From: Bacillota bacterium
GTDB taxonomy: Bacteria; Bacillota; Clostridia; Oscillospirales; Ruminococcaceae
Direction: 5' to 3'
Assembly: GCA_023396225.1 (NCBI GenBank)
Contig: JAEWWT010000018.1
Location: forward strand, 23,205 to 87,204
DNA: 64,000 bases
Position numbers and translations under genes: made by a program. The notes beneath the pieces were generated by a model. The model had not been told where the DNA came from and did no database searches. It saw nothing but the letters and a program-made list of their open reading frames with translations. Shown one piece after another: positions 16,724 through 25,126 of the stretch (its first letter is position 1; the number at the start of each line of letters is the position of its first letter).

Positions 16724-16890
16724 ATGAAATCAATTATCAGACAAAAAATCTTTATTGGCGGCAGGGAAGTAAGTCAGGATGAATTTGACAGGCGGAGAAA
16801 AAAGTTTCTTGCGCTTTGTTTTTATTCTCAGACAAAGAAATACGGACTTTCGATTGAAAGAATCGTAAGTCCGTATAAAGATTTTTTTTA
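16724..16890 (+). CDS. Small basic ORF with no stop codon before its terminator (candidate nonstop gene)
   Basis: A strong AAAGGAG lies 6 bases before ATG 16724. The frame encodes a charged peptide with REVSQDEFDRRRKKF near residues 14-28. The frame stays open through a strong terminator hairpin (16840-16876) and its U-tract, so an mRNA ending there would have no in-frame stop and would encode about 53-55 residues. Beyond the terminator the frame only runs antisense to adhE. Known genes with this design (arfA in E. coli, brfA in B. subtilis) encode ribosome-rescue factors regulated by tmRNA. I see no sequence homology to them, so only the architecture is shared. It may instead be a gene remnant. 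No clear promoter was found. Confidence 0.4.
16840..16889 (+). terminator. Terminator inside the small ORF and next to the adhE 3' end
   Basis: ATACGGACTT, CGATT, a GAAAG loop, AATCG and AAGTCCGTAT form a stem of 10 plus 5 pairs broken by one T-T mismatch (16840-16876). It is followed on plus by ATTTTTTTTA. On the minus strand it lies 18 bases after the adhE stop codon, where its T-tract is weaker, so it may serve both strands. Confidence 0.85.
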
Positions 16891-16894
16891 TAAA

Positions 16895-19510
16895 TTATTT
16901 GCCGTAGTAAGCAAGTCTGTAAAGTTCCTGAAGTTCTTCAATCTTAGGAAGACGTGGGTTAGCAGTTGTACACTGATCCTCAAAAGCCTTGTAGGAAAGC
17001 TCAGGGATTGTATCCAGATATACCTTCTCGTCAACGCCCATTTCCTTTATTGTAAATGGAATATTGAGTTCAGTCATAAGCTCATGAACTGCCTTGATGA
17101 GGCTCTTTACGCCTTCTTCAGGAGTTTTTGCAGGAAGTCCGAGTTCCTTTGCAATATCCTGATATCTTTCAGGAGCAATGAACTTGCCGTACTTAGGCCA
17201 TGCCATGAACTTTGTAGGGTTTGTTTCGCCATTGTAAGCGATAACGTGTGGGAGAAGAATAGCATTTGCACGTCCGTGAGCAATGTGGAATTCACCGCCA
17301 AGCTTATGAGCAAGTGAGTGGTTGATTCCGAGGAATGCATTTGTAAATGCCATACCTGCTATACATGAAGCGTTGTGCATTTTTTCTCTTGCTTCAGGGT
17401 CAGCAGCACCGTTCTTATAAGAACGTGGAAGGAATTCGAATACCATCTTGATAGCGTGGAGCGCAAGAGCGTCTGTATAATCGGAAGCAAGTACTGAAAC
17501 GTATGCTTCAATAGCATGTGTTAGAACGTCAAGACCTGTATCAGCAGTTGGTCCCTTTGGAACTGTCATTACGAATTCTGGGTCGATGATAGCAACGTCT
17601 GGTGTAAGCTCGTAGTCAGCAAGAGGGTACTTCATATGCTTGCTCTTATCGGAAATAACAGCAAATGATGTTACTTCTGAACCTGTTCCTGAAGTTGTTG
17701 GGATAGCAACCATTTTAGCCTTTTTGCCCATCTTAGGGAACTTATAAACTCTCTTACGGATATCCATGAACTTCTGTGCCATGCCGATGAAGTCAGCATC
17801 AGGATTCTCGTAGAAGAGCCACATTGCCTTAGCTGCATCCATTGCTGAACCGCCGCCTACAGCGATGATAACGTCAGGTTTAAATCTGTTCATAACCTCT
17901 GTACCATTACGTACTGTTGTGAGGTCAGGATCCGGCTCAACTTCACTGAAAACTTCAATTGATACCTTGTTAGCATTTTTGCGGAGCTGGTAAGTTACTC
18001 TGTCGAGGAATCCGAGCTGAACCATCATAGGGTCACATATAATAAGGGCTTTTGAGATATCAGGCATTTTTGCAAGATACTGAACTGAACCCGCTTCAAA
18101 ATAAATTCTTTCAGGAATTTTGAACCACTGCATGTTGACTCTCCTCTTTGCAACCTTCTTTTTGTTAATAAGGTTAGCAGCTGATACGTTTTCAGATACT
18201 GAGTTATGACCGTATGAGCCACATCCGAGTGTAAGTGAAGGCATCATGGAGTTATATACGTCACCGATACCGCCGAATGATGAAGGGGTGTTTACAACAA
18301 TTCTTGAAGCCTTCATTCTCTGACCGTAAGCTGTAATGATATCATTATCCTTTGAGTGAATAACAGCTGTATGACCAAGGCCGCCAAGTTCGAGCATTGT
18401 TTCAGCCATGTCAAAGCCTTGCTCAACTGTCTTTGCCTTAACAACTGCAAGAACAGGAGAGAGCTTTTCTCTTGAAAGTGGATGAGCTTCGCCAACGCCG
18501 TCAATTTCACAGCAAAGTATTTTGGTATACTTAGGAATTGTAATGCCTGCAAGTGCAGCAATTTCATAAGGATATTTACCAACGACTGCAGGGTTTACTG
18601 ACTTCTTTTCAATGTTGATTACAACAGGTTCAAGCTTCTTGACTTCTTCCTTTGTTGCAAAATAGCAGCCTCTGTCCTTCATGAACTTTACAGCCTGATC
18701 GTAAACAGGAGCTTCAATGATAGCAGCCTGTTCAGATGCACAGATCATACCGTTATCAAAAGCCTTTGAGAGGATAAGGTCTGTAAGTGCCTGTTCAAGA
18801 TTAGCAGTTTTTTCAATAAAGCAAGGTGCGTTACCAGGACCAACGCCGAGTGCAGGTTTACCAGCAGAATATGCTGAATGAACCATTCCAGGTCCGCCTG
18901 TTGCAAGGATCATTGCTACCTTAGGGTGATTCATAAGAAGTGAAGTAGCTTCAATTGAAGGATATTCAATCCACTGGATACAGTTTTCAGGAGCGCCAGC
19001 CTTGATAGCTGCGTCACGAACAATAATAGCGGCTTCTTTTGAACACTGCTGAGCAGATGGGTGGAAACCGAAAATAATAGGGTTTCTTGTTTTAGCACAA
19101 ATGATGGATTTAAACATTGTTGTAGAGGTAGGGTTTGTTGTAGGTGTAACACCGCAAACAATTCCTACAGGTTCAGCAATTTCCATGTAGCTTTCATCAA
19201 CGTTATCATCAATGATTCCTACAGTCTTTTCAGCCTTGATTGAGTGGTAGATGTATTCAGTAGCAAAGATATTCTTTGTTACCTTATCTTCAAATACACC
19301 TCTGCCTGTTTCTTCAACAGCCATCTTAGCAAGCTTCATCTGAGCGGACAAACCTGCAAGTGCCATTGCTCTCGTAATTTCGTCGATTTGCTCCTGATTA
19401 AGCTTCATATACTCATCAAGAGCCTTGTCAGCCTTTTCAACAAGTTCATTAATCATTTTTTCAACGTCAACCTGTGGTTTGTCAGTAGTTTTCTTCTTTT
19501 CATCTGCCAT
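16895..19510 (-). CDS. adhE: Bifunctional acetaldehyde-CoA/alcohol dehydrogenase AdhE
   Basis: AdhE reduces acetyl-CoA to ethanol in two steps and reoxidises two NADH, the main electron sink in ethanol-forming anaerobes. The N-terminal aldehyde dehydrogenase half carries the nucleophile in NGMICASEQAA. The C-terminal iron-dependent alcohol dehydrogenase half carries GGGSAMDAAKAMW, PTTSGTGSEVTSF and the metal-binding HSLAHKLGGEFHIAHGRANA. Length is 871 residues from the ATG at 19510, the usual size. The frame extends upstream without a ribosome site, and AAAGG lies 12 bases before 19510. A consensus promoter with a perfect Rex operator directly after its -10 box lies upstream. Confidence 0.97.
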   Translation of the reverse strand: MADEKKKTTDKPQVDVEKMINELVEKADKALDEYMKLNQEQIDEITRAMALAGLSAQMKLAKMAVEETGRGVFEDKVTKNIFATEYIYHSIKAEKTVGIIDDNVDESYMEIAEPVGIVCGVTPTTNPTSTTMFKSIICAKTRNPIIFGFHPSAQQCSKEAAIIVRDAAIKAGAPENCIQWIEYPSIEATSLLMNHPKVAMILATGGPGMVHSAYSAGKPALGVGPGNAPCFIEKTANLEQALTDLILSKAFDNGMICASEQAAIIEAPVYDQAVKFMKDRGCYFATKEEVKKLEPVVINIEKKSVNPAVVGKYPYEIAALAGITIPKYTKILCCEIDGVGEAHPLSREKLSPVLAVVKAKTVEQGFDMAETMLELGGLGHTAVIHSKDNDIITAYGQRMKASRIVVNTPSSFGGIGDVYNSMMPSLTLGCGSYGHNSVSENVSAANLINKKKVAKRRVNMQWFKIPERIYFEAGSVQYLAKMPDISKALIICDPMMVQLGFLDRVTYQLRKNANKVSIEVFSEVEPDPDLTTVRNGTEVMNRFKPDVIIAVGGGSAMDAAKAMWLFYENPDADFIGMAQKFMDIRKRVYKFPKMGKKAKMVAIPTTSGTGSEVTSFAVISDKSKHMKYPLADYELTPDVAIIDPEFVMTVPKGPTADTGLDVLTHAIEAYVSVLASDYTDALALHAIKMVFEFLPRSYKNGAADPEAREKMHNASCIAGMAFTNAFLGINHSLAHKLGGEFHIAHGRANAILLPHVIAYNGETNPTKFMAWPKYGKFIAPERYQDIAKELGLPAKTPEEGVKSLIKAVHELMTELNIPFTIKEMGVDEKVYLDTIPELSYKAFEDQCTTANPRLPKIEELQELYRLAYYGK

Positions 19511-19572
19511 TATAAATCTCATCCTTTCGGTATAATATACTTCTCTTATAATACTTAATAGCAACCTGCTAA

Positions 19573-19590
19573 TTGTTAATTCTTTAACAA
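19573..19590. promoter_or_regulatory. Rex operator in front of adhE
   Basis: TTGTTAATTCTTTAACAA matches the Rex consensus TTGTTAAnnnnTTAACAA at every defined position. It lies 4 bases downstream of the -10 box on the minus strand, over the expected transcription start, so bound Rex would block adhE initiation. The rex gene itself is directly upstream. Confidence 0.95.
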
Positions 19591-19594
19591 TCTT

Positions 19595-19623
19595 ATTATA
19601 ACAGAATAACATCTGACCGTCAA
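19595..19623 (-). promoter_or_regulatory. Promoter of adhE
   Basis: On the minus strand, TTGACG (19618-19623), a 17-base spacer and TATAAT (19595-19600). An imperfect inverted repeat (ACATCTGA and TCAGATGT) runs from 19609 to about 19670, overlapping the -35 region. Confidence 0.88.
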
Positions 19624-19738
19624 TAGTCATTTAAACTAATTTTGACAGTTCAGATGTCGATTTTTCTACTATATATTAAAATATGCATATAACATAATAA
19701 TATTCAGATACAAAAGTCAATTCTATATCATATTATGT

Positions 19739-20377
19739 TCACATATTTGTTACACCATATGAGAGCATCATAAGACTGTCACCGAGATGGACATTCTGAA
19801 CAATGATATCTTCATGGTTTACTTTAAGATCAAAGTGGCTGAAGTTCCAGAACGCTTTGATTCCAAGAGAAATGAGCTTGTCAGCAAGCTGTTGGGCGGA
19901 GGCTTTCGGAATGCACAGAATTGCTATAACAGGCTTTTCTGTTTCGAAAAAAGCTTCAAGTTCCTTTATAGGTTTTACTTTTATTCCTGCAACATTTTCA
20001 TTTGCTTTTCTCATATCACTATCAAAAATTGCAATTAAGTTGCAGCCGTGTGCGTCAAAATCCATATGAGTTGCAATGGCCTTGCCAAGATTTCCGGCAC
20101 CAATCAGAACTGTTTTGTGACCCTCGGTAACACCGAGAATTTTACCAATCTCAGTTCTTAAATCAACAAGATTATAGCCATAGCCTTGCTGACCGAATCC
20201 GCCGAAACAATTGAGATCCTGTCTGATTTGTGATGCAGTCAGTGACATTTTTTTTGCAAGTTCGCCTGATGATATTCTTACCGTTCCCTGCTTGATAAGT
20301 TCACCGATGAAACGGTAGTATCTTGGCAGTCGTTTTATGACTGAATGTGATATACCATCTTTTTTTGTATTTGACAT
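19739..20377 (-). CDS. rex: Redox-sensing transcriptional repressor Rex
   Basis: Rex binds DNA when the NADH/NAD+ ratio is low and releases it when NADH rises, controlling fermentation genes. The 212-residue protein has the winged-helix N-terminus (PRYYRFIGELIKQGTVRISSGELA and TASQIRQDLNCFGGFGQQGYGY) and a Rossmann domain with GAGNLGKAI. It is the last gene of the acn-DUF3795-icd-rex run, separated from icd by a stem-loop, and lies directly upstream of adhE, whose promoter carries a perfect Rex site. Confidence 0.97.
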   Translation of the reverse strand: MSNTKKDGISHSVIKRLPRYYRFIGELIKQGTVRISSGELAKKMSLTASQIRQDLNCFGGFGQQGYGYNLVDLRTEIGKILGVTEGHKTVLIGAGNLGKAIATHMDFDAHGCNLIAIFDSDMRKANENVAGIKVKPIKELEAFFETEKPVIAILCIPKASAQQLADKLISLGIKAFWNFSHFDLKVNHEDIIVQNVHLGDSLMMLSYGVTNM

Positions 20378-20395
20378 ACAGCACTCTCCATTTCA

Positions 20396-20431
20396 TTTTG
20401 GGCGGATATGCCTTATGCTATCCGCCCAAAA
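20396..20431. repeat. Perfect 13-bp inverted repeat between icd and rex
   Basis: TTTTGGGCGGATA (20396-20408) and TATCCGCCCAAAA (20419-20431) are exact complements around a 10-base loop. Neither strand has a T-run outside the stem, although the flanking AAAA/TTTT of the stem itself could act as a weak bidirectional terminator. It starts only 5 bases from the icd stop and may cap the 3' end of icd mRNA. Confidence 0.8.
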
Positions 20432-20435
20432 GTAA

Positions 20436-21650
20436 TTATAACATCTTTACGAGACGCTCATTAATTTCCTTAAGAAATGTTTCAGTATCAACAGTTTTTT
20501 TGTTTGGAAGAGTTGAAAGAAGTGCAAGGTCGCCTGTCATAACGCCTTCTTCAATAGTCTTGATTGTAGCAGCTTCAAGCTTATCTGCAAATGCGCAGAG
20601 GTCAGGCGTGTTATCAAGTTCGCCTCTTTTTCTGAGGGCGCCTGTCCATGCAAAGAGTGTCGCAACAGAGTTTGTTGAAGTCTTTTCACCCTTGAGGTGC
20701 TTGTAGTAATGACGCTGAACAGTTCCGTGAGCAGCTTCATATTCATATATTCCGTCAGGAGAAACAAGAACGGATGTCATCATTGCAAGGCTTCCGTAAG
20801 CTGTTGCAACCATGTCTGACATAACGTCACCGTCATAGTTCTTACAAGCCCAGATATATCCGCCTTCACTTCTGATAACTCTTGCAACTGCGTCATCGAT
20901 AAGAGTATAGAAGTATTCTATGCCTGCTGCTTCAAACTTAGCCTTGTATTCATTTTCAAAGATTTCATTAAAGATGTCCTTGAAACGGTGGTCATACTTC
21001 TTTGAGATTGTATCCTTTGTAGCAAACCATATATCCTGCTTCTGGTCAAGTGCATAGTTAAAGCATGCTTTTGCAAAGCTTGCAATGGACTTGTCCTTAT
21101 TGTGAAGTCCCTGAATAATTCCTGCGCTGTCCTTGAAATCATAAATAAGTGAACGTGTTTCGTTTCCGTCCTTGTCTGTGCAGACAAGTTCACACTTTGA
21201 ATCCTGTGGAACCTGCATTTCAGTATTCTTGTAAACATCGCCGTAAGCATGACGGGCAATGGTGATTGGCTTTGTCCATGTAGGAATGAAAGGAGTGATA
21301 CCATTTACAATAATAGGTGTTCTGAAAACAGTACCGTCAAGGATTGCTCTGATTGTTCCGTTAGGGGATTTCCACATTTCCTTGAGGTTATATTCTGTCA
21401 TACGTTCAGCATTAGGAGTGATTGTAGCACACTTTACTGCAACGCCATATTTCTTTGTAGCTTCAGCTGAATCAAAAGTAACCTGATCATTGGTTTCATT
21501 TCTGTATTCAAGTCCGAGGTCATAGTATTCTGTATTAAGGTCAACATATGGTGTGAGAAGAATATCCTTTATCATCTTCCAGATGATTCTTGTCATTTCG
21601 TCCCCGTCCATTTCGACAAGCGGGGTTTTCATTTTAATTTTTTCAGCCAT
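20436..21650 (-). CDS. icd: NADP-dependent isocitrate dehydrogenase (eukaryote-like subfamily)
   Basis: It oxidises isocitrate to 2-oxoglutarate with NADP+, supplying the carbon skeleton of glutamate. The 404-residue protein belongs to the homodimeric eukaryotic-type subfamily, shown by [17 protein letters not shown] at the start, [17 protein letters not shown], and the C-terminal [15 protein letters not shown]. It lies 31 bases after the DUF3795 gene, in the same run as aconitase. No citrate synthase gene is in the window. Confidence 0.96.
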   Translation of the reverse strand: MAEKIKMKTPLVEMDGDEMTRIIWKMIKDILLTPYVDLNTEYYDLGLEYRNETNDQVTFDSAEATKKYGVAVKCATITPNAERMTEYNLKEMWKSPNGTIRAILDGTVFRTPIIVNGITPFIPTWTKPITIARHAYGDVYKNTEMQVPQDSKCELVCTDKDGNETRSLIYDFKDSAGIIQGLHNKDKSIASFAKACFNYALDQKQDIWFATKDTISKKYDHRFKDIFNEIFENEYKAKFEAAGIEYFYTLIDDAVARVIRSEGGYIWACKNYDGDVMSDMVATAYGSLAMMTSVLVSPDGIYEYEAAHGTVQRHYYKHLKGEKTSTNSVATLFAWTGALRKRGELDNTPDLCAFADKLEAATIKTIEEGVMTGDLALLSTLPNKKTVDTETFLKEINERLVKML

Positions 21651-21681
21651 GTGTTTATTTTCCTCTCATAATTTACTTATT

Positions 21682-22113
21682 CTATTCATGCTTTGTAATG
21701 CTTATCATAAATGCGACAGCAGTACCGAGAAATGCTCCGAGAATAATCCAAAGTACAATGCTCGCAGTTATACTGCCGATAATTGCTCCTAAGATAAGCC
21801 CTAAAGCAGTTCCGGTAATAAGAGAATGACGCCTTGAATCCTTTTTTGCATTATTTTCTTCAAGCCAGTGTTTGCATTGAAGTATTCTTTCGCCGTCATC
21901 GCCGTCCTCTTCATCAAAGGACATATTTCTCAGCATATCGCAGGGAAATTCGGGACATTCGCCGCAGTGTTCAAAGCCTTTGCTTTCGCAGCAGACTTTG
22001 ACTTCACATTCTTCTCCTGCAAGCGGAGGCTTGTCAGCAAGACAGCCGTCACACCCGAATTCTTCCCTTGACGGACATAAACTGCATTTAAGTCCGCATC
22101 TTGATTCGTGCAT
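21682..22113 (-). CDS. DUF3795-like cysteine-rich protein with membrane tail
   Basis: A 143-residue protein. The first ~80 residues hold a DUF3795-type cysteine pattern (CGLKCSLCPSREEFGCDGC and HCGECPEFPCDML), probably a metal site. The last ~45 residues are a hydrophobic hairpin rich in Gly and Ala (ALGLILGAIIGSITASIVLW), a glycine-zipper-like membrane anchor. It sits between acn and icd with short gaps (41 and 31 bases), so it is transcribed with them; a role in that pathway is not known. Confidence 0.75.
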   Translation of the reverse strand: MHESRCGLKCSLCPSREEFGCDGCLADKPPLAGEECEVKVCCESKGFEHCGECPEFPCDMLRNMSFDEEDGDDGERILQCKHWLEENNAKKDSRRHSLITGTALGLILGAIIGSITASIVLWIILGAFLGTAVAFMISITKHE

Positions 22114-22154
22114 ATAAATAATCTCATTCCAAGTTAGAAATTAATTTTCAAACT

Positions 22155-24095
22155 TTACTTCTTGAGGTTTTCTCTTGTGTAGTCAAGAAGTCCGCCTGCA
22201 AGGACAATGTCCTTTGTTCTTCCTGTAAGTTCACAGAGAACCTTGATTTCTGCTCCGTTTGTCTTGTTTACAACAGTAAGCTCTGACTTGCCTGCTTCAA
22301 TAGCGGCTCTTACGTCAGCAATTGAAATTTCATCGCCCTGTGAAATCTTATCATAATCTGCCTCATTTACAAATGTGAGCGGGAGAATACCTGCATTAAT
22401 GAGGTTTGCTCTGTGGATTCTTGCAAAGCTCTTTACAAGAACAGCTTTAATTCCGAGATAGAGTGGAGCAAGAGCCGCATGTTCTCTTGATGAACCCTGA
22501 CCGTAGTTTGCACCGCCTACTATAATAGATTTGCCCATTTCCTTTGCTCTTTCAGGGAACTTTTCATCACATACTGTGAAGCAGAAGTTTGAAATAGCAG
22601 GGATATTTGAACGGAGTGGGAGAATCTTTGCGCCAGCAGGCATGATGTGATCTGTTGTTATATTGTCGCCGACCTTGAGTGAGCAAGGAGCGGTGATTTC
22701 CTTATCAAGCGGACTTGTTGTAGGGAAAGGCTTTATGTTTGGTCCTCTGAGGATTTCAACCTTGTCCATATCCTTTTCGTCAGCAGGAAGTTCAACCATA
22801 TTATCGTTGATGATAAATTCATCAGGAAGCTTGAATTCAGGCATATCTCCGAGATCTCTTGGGTCAGTAAGAACTCCTGCAAGAGCAGAAGCTGCTGCCA
22901 TTTCAGGTGATACAAGGTAAATCTGTCCGTCCTTTGTACCTGAACGACCTTCAAAGTTTCTGTTGAATGTTCTTAGGGAGATACCCTTTGAGTTAGGGGA
23001 CTGTCCCATACCGATACATGGACCGCATGCACTTTCAAGAATTCTTGCGCCTGCATCAATCATTACAGCAAGTGCGCCGTTCTGAGCAAGCATATTGAGA
23101 ACCTGCTTTGAACCCGGAGCAATTGAAAGGGAAACGTCAGGATGAACTGTCTTGCCCTTTAAGATATGTGCAACCTTGAGCATGTCAAGGAGTGATGAGT
23201 TTGTGCATGAACCGATACAAACCTGATCAATCTTCATAGAGCCTATTTCTGCAACGCTCTTAACGTTGTCAGGTGAATGAGGACAAGCTGCAAGAGGAAC
23301 AAGCTTGCTGAGATCTATTTCAATTGTTTCATCATAAACTGCGTCAGGGTCAGCAGAAAGTGCTGTCCATACTTCTTCTCTCTTCTGAGCCTTTAAAAAT
23401 GACTTTGTAATTTCATCTGAAGGGAAGACTGAAGTTGTTGCGCCGAGTTCAGCGCCCATGTTTGTTATTGTTGCTCTTTCAGGAACTGAAAGAGTCTTTA
23501 CACCCTCGCCTGTATATTCGATAACCTTGCCAACGCCGCCCTTTACAGACATTCTCTTGAGTACTTCAAGGATAACATCCTTTGCAGCAACCCATGGTGA
23601 AAGCTTTCCTGTAAGTTTAACGTTTACAATCTTAGGATATGTTATATAGTATGCGCCGCCGCCCATTGCAACTGCAACGTCAAGTCCGCCTGCGCCGATA
23701 GCAATCATGCCAATTCCGCCGCCTGTCGGTGTATGGCTGTCAGAGCCAATGAGTGTCTTTCCAGGAATGCCGAAACGTTCAAGGTGAACCTGATGGCAAA
23801 TTCCGTTGCCAGGACGTGAGAAATAAATGCCGTGCTTTTTTGCAACTGAACCGATGAAACGGTGGTCGTCAGCATTTTCAAAGCCTGACTGGAGGGTATT
23901 GTGGTCTATATATGCAACAGAGCGTTCGGTTTTAACTCTTGGAACACCCATAGCCTCGAATTCAAGGTAAGCCATAGTTCCTGTTGCGTCCTGTGTAAGA
24001 GTCTGGTCTATTCTGATTCCGATTTCCTTGCCTTTGACGAATTCACCGTCAACTGTATGTGCTTTAAGAATTTTTTCTGTAAGTGTAAGTCCCAA
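22155..24095 (-). CDS. acn: Aconitate hydratase
   Basis: A [4Fe-4S] enzyme that interconverts citrate and isocitrate. The 646-residue protein is of the shorter bacterial aconitase type. Motifs are GSDSHTPTGGGIGM, the first cluster ligand in IGSCTNSSLLDM, the CGPCIGM pair, and the C-terminal swivel motif GANYGQGSSREHAAL. The start is TTG at 24095, with AAAGGA 9 bases before it. It is the first gene of acn-DUF3795-icd-rex and has a consensus promoter. Together with icd it makes the oxidative half-branch leading to 2-oxoglutarate. Confidence 0.96.
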   Translation of the reverse strand: MGLTLTEKILKAHTVDGEFVKGKEIGIRIDQTLTQDATGTMAYLEFEAMGVPRVKTERSVAYIDHNTLQSGFENADDHRFIGSVAKKHGIYFSRPGNGICHQVHLERFGIPGKTLIGSDSHTPTGGGIGMIAIGAGGLDVAVAMGGGAYYITYPKIVNVKLTGKLSPWVAAKDVILEVLKRMSVKGGVGKVIEYTGEGVKTLSVPERATITNMGAELGATTSVFPSDEITKSFLKAQKREEVWTALSADPDAVYDETIEIDLSKLVPLAACPHSPDNVKSVAEIGSMKIDQVCIGSCTNSSLLDMLKVAHILKGKTVHPDVSLSIAPGSKQVLNMLAQNGALAVMIDAGARILESACGPCIGMGQSPNSKGISLRTFNRNFEGRSGTKDGQIYLVSPEMAAASALAGVLTDPRDLGDMPEFKLPDEFIINDNMVELPADEKDMDKVEILRGPNIKPFPTTSPLDKEITAPCSLKVGDNITTDHIMPAGAKILPLRSNIPAISNFCFTVCDEKFPERAKEMGKSIIVGGANYGQGSSREHAALAPLYLGIKAVLVKSFARIHRANLINAGILPLTFVNEADYDKISQGDEISIADVRAAIEAGKSELTVVNKTNGAEIKVLCELTGRTKDIVLAGGLLDYTRENLKK

Positions 24096-24133
24096 ATTTC
24101 TCTATCCTTTCATATTAGAATGATACACAATTA

Positions 24134-24162
24134 ATTATAGTTAATTCTTTGTGTTTTGTCAA
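24134..24162 (-). promoter_or_regulatory. Promoter of the acn operon
   Basis: On the minus strand, TTGACA (24157-24162), a 17-base spacer and TATAAT (24134-24139), about 30 bases before the TTG start codon's ribosome site. Confidence 0.88.
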
Positions 24163-24402
24163 TTATTTATCAATTCTCTGTTTAATGATTTATTTCTGAA
24201 ACAAAAATGCATGTATTTTGTTGAAAAAATTTACTGTATGTTGTATACTATTGAATGTAAGTTGAATGTAAGTTGCGCACGTCGGGTATTTTATTCAAAA
24301 ATAATGTATTTTATACTATTACGACGCAGCTATACAGCCAAAAAACAGAACAACAACGCAAGTAATATTTGCTGTAAGCTATAAAAGAAAGATATAATAA
24401 TT
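24163..24402. other. Intergenic stretch without recognised feature
   Basis: AT-rich sequence between the acn promoter and the GNAT gene. The only structure seen is a short direct repeat (TGAATGTAAGT twice near 24255-24275). No ribosome site belonging to another gene is visible. Confidence 0.5.
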
Positions 24403-24885
24403 ATGATAAGAGAAATGAAACTAAGCGATTGGGACAGCATGGTTGAAATATATAATCAGAGTGTTAAAAAGGGCGACGTTACATTTGCAACGGAATGCCC
24501 AGCTTTTGAAGACTGGGATGCTTCACATATAAAGGAATGCAGGTTTGTTTATGAGATTGACGGCAAGGTTGTTGGATACACTGTAATTGCGCCTACATCA
24601 AAAAGACAGGCATACTGGGGAGTTGTTGAGTTAAGTATATTTGTTGATGAGAATTATCTTCGAAAGGGAATTGGAAAGGCTCTTCTTGAAAAGCTTTGTG
24701 AGGAAACAGAAAAATTGGGTTACTGGACTTTGTATTCAGCAATTTTCTCTGTAAACAAGGCAAGTATTGAACTGCATAAAAAGTGTGGATTCAGGGTTAT
24801 TGGCACTCGTGAAAACATTGCAAAGGACATTTTCGGTGAGTGGCAGGACACTACTATATTGGAACGCAGAAATAAAATTATGTGA
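24403..24885 (+). CDS. GNAT N-acetyltransferase, phosphinothricin acetyltransferase-like
   Basis: A 160-residue acetyl-CoA-dependent N-acetyltransferase. It has the family start MIREMKLSDWDSMVEIYNQ, the core strand VVELSIFVDENY, the acetyl-CoA pyrophosphate-binding motif RKGIGKALL and the late motif NKASIELHKKCGFRVIG. The overall pattern fits the Pat/YncA subgroup, whose members modify free amino acids or related small amines; the real substrate is unknown. It is a single gene followed by a hairpin and a MITE-like repeat. Confidence 0.88.
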   Translation: MIREMKLSDWDSMVEIYNQSVKKGDVTFATECPAFEDWDASHIKECRFVYEIDGKVVGYTVIAPTSKRQAYWGVVELSIFVDENYLRKGIGKALLEKLCEETEKLGYWTLYSAIFSVNKASIELHKKCGFRVIGTRENIAKDIFGEWQDTTILERRNKIM

Positions 24886-24910
24886 GTGATATTATTGGAA
24901 TTACTATGTC

Positions 24911-24940
24911 TGAAACAGTACACTGTACTGTTTCATAGTC
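24911..24940 (+). terminator. Hairpin after the GNAT gene
   Basis: TGAAACAGTAC (24911-24921) pairs exactly with GTACTGTTTCA (24925-24935) around ACT. The following T-tract is weak, so it is a probable but not strong terminator. Confidence 0.6.
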
Positions 24941-24962
24941 AGATTTGCGGAGAAATATAATT

Positions 24963-25077
24963 AAGGCAACACCGCACAAAGCCCCAGGCTACGTTTTGAC
25001 GATTTTAGAAACAGCGAAAATACGTTACTTAGCCTGTTTTGAAAATCGACAGAAACGTATTGTGTGGTATTGCCTTT
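24963..25077. repeat. MITE-like repeat, copy 1
   Basis: A 115-bp element with terminal inverted repeats GGCAACACCGCACAA (24965-24979) and TTGTGTGGTATTGCC (25060-25074). It contains no ORF. A second copy at 38857-38970 is nearly identical over its whole length, including the inner block GCGAAAATACGT and the segment GACAGAAACGTATTGTG. Confidence 0.88.
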
Positions 25078-25126
25078 GGAGAGCGATTTTGTTCTCTTGT
25101 ATAAATAACAGTTAAGGAGTGTTCAG

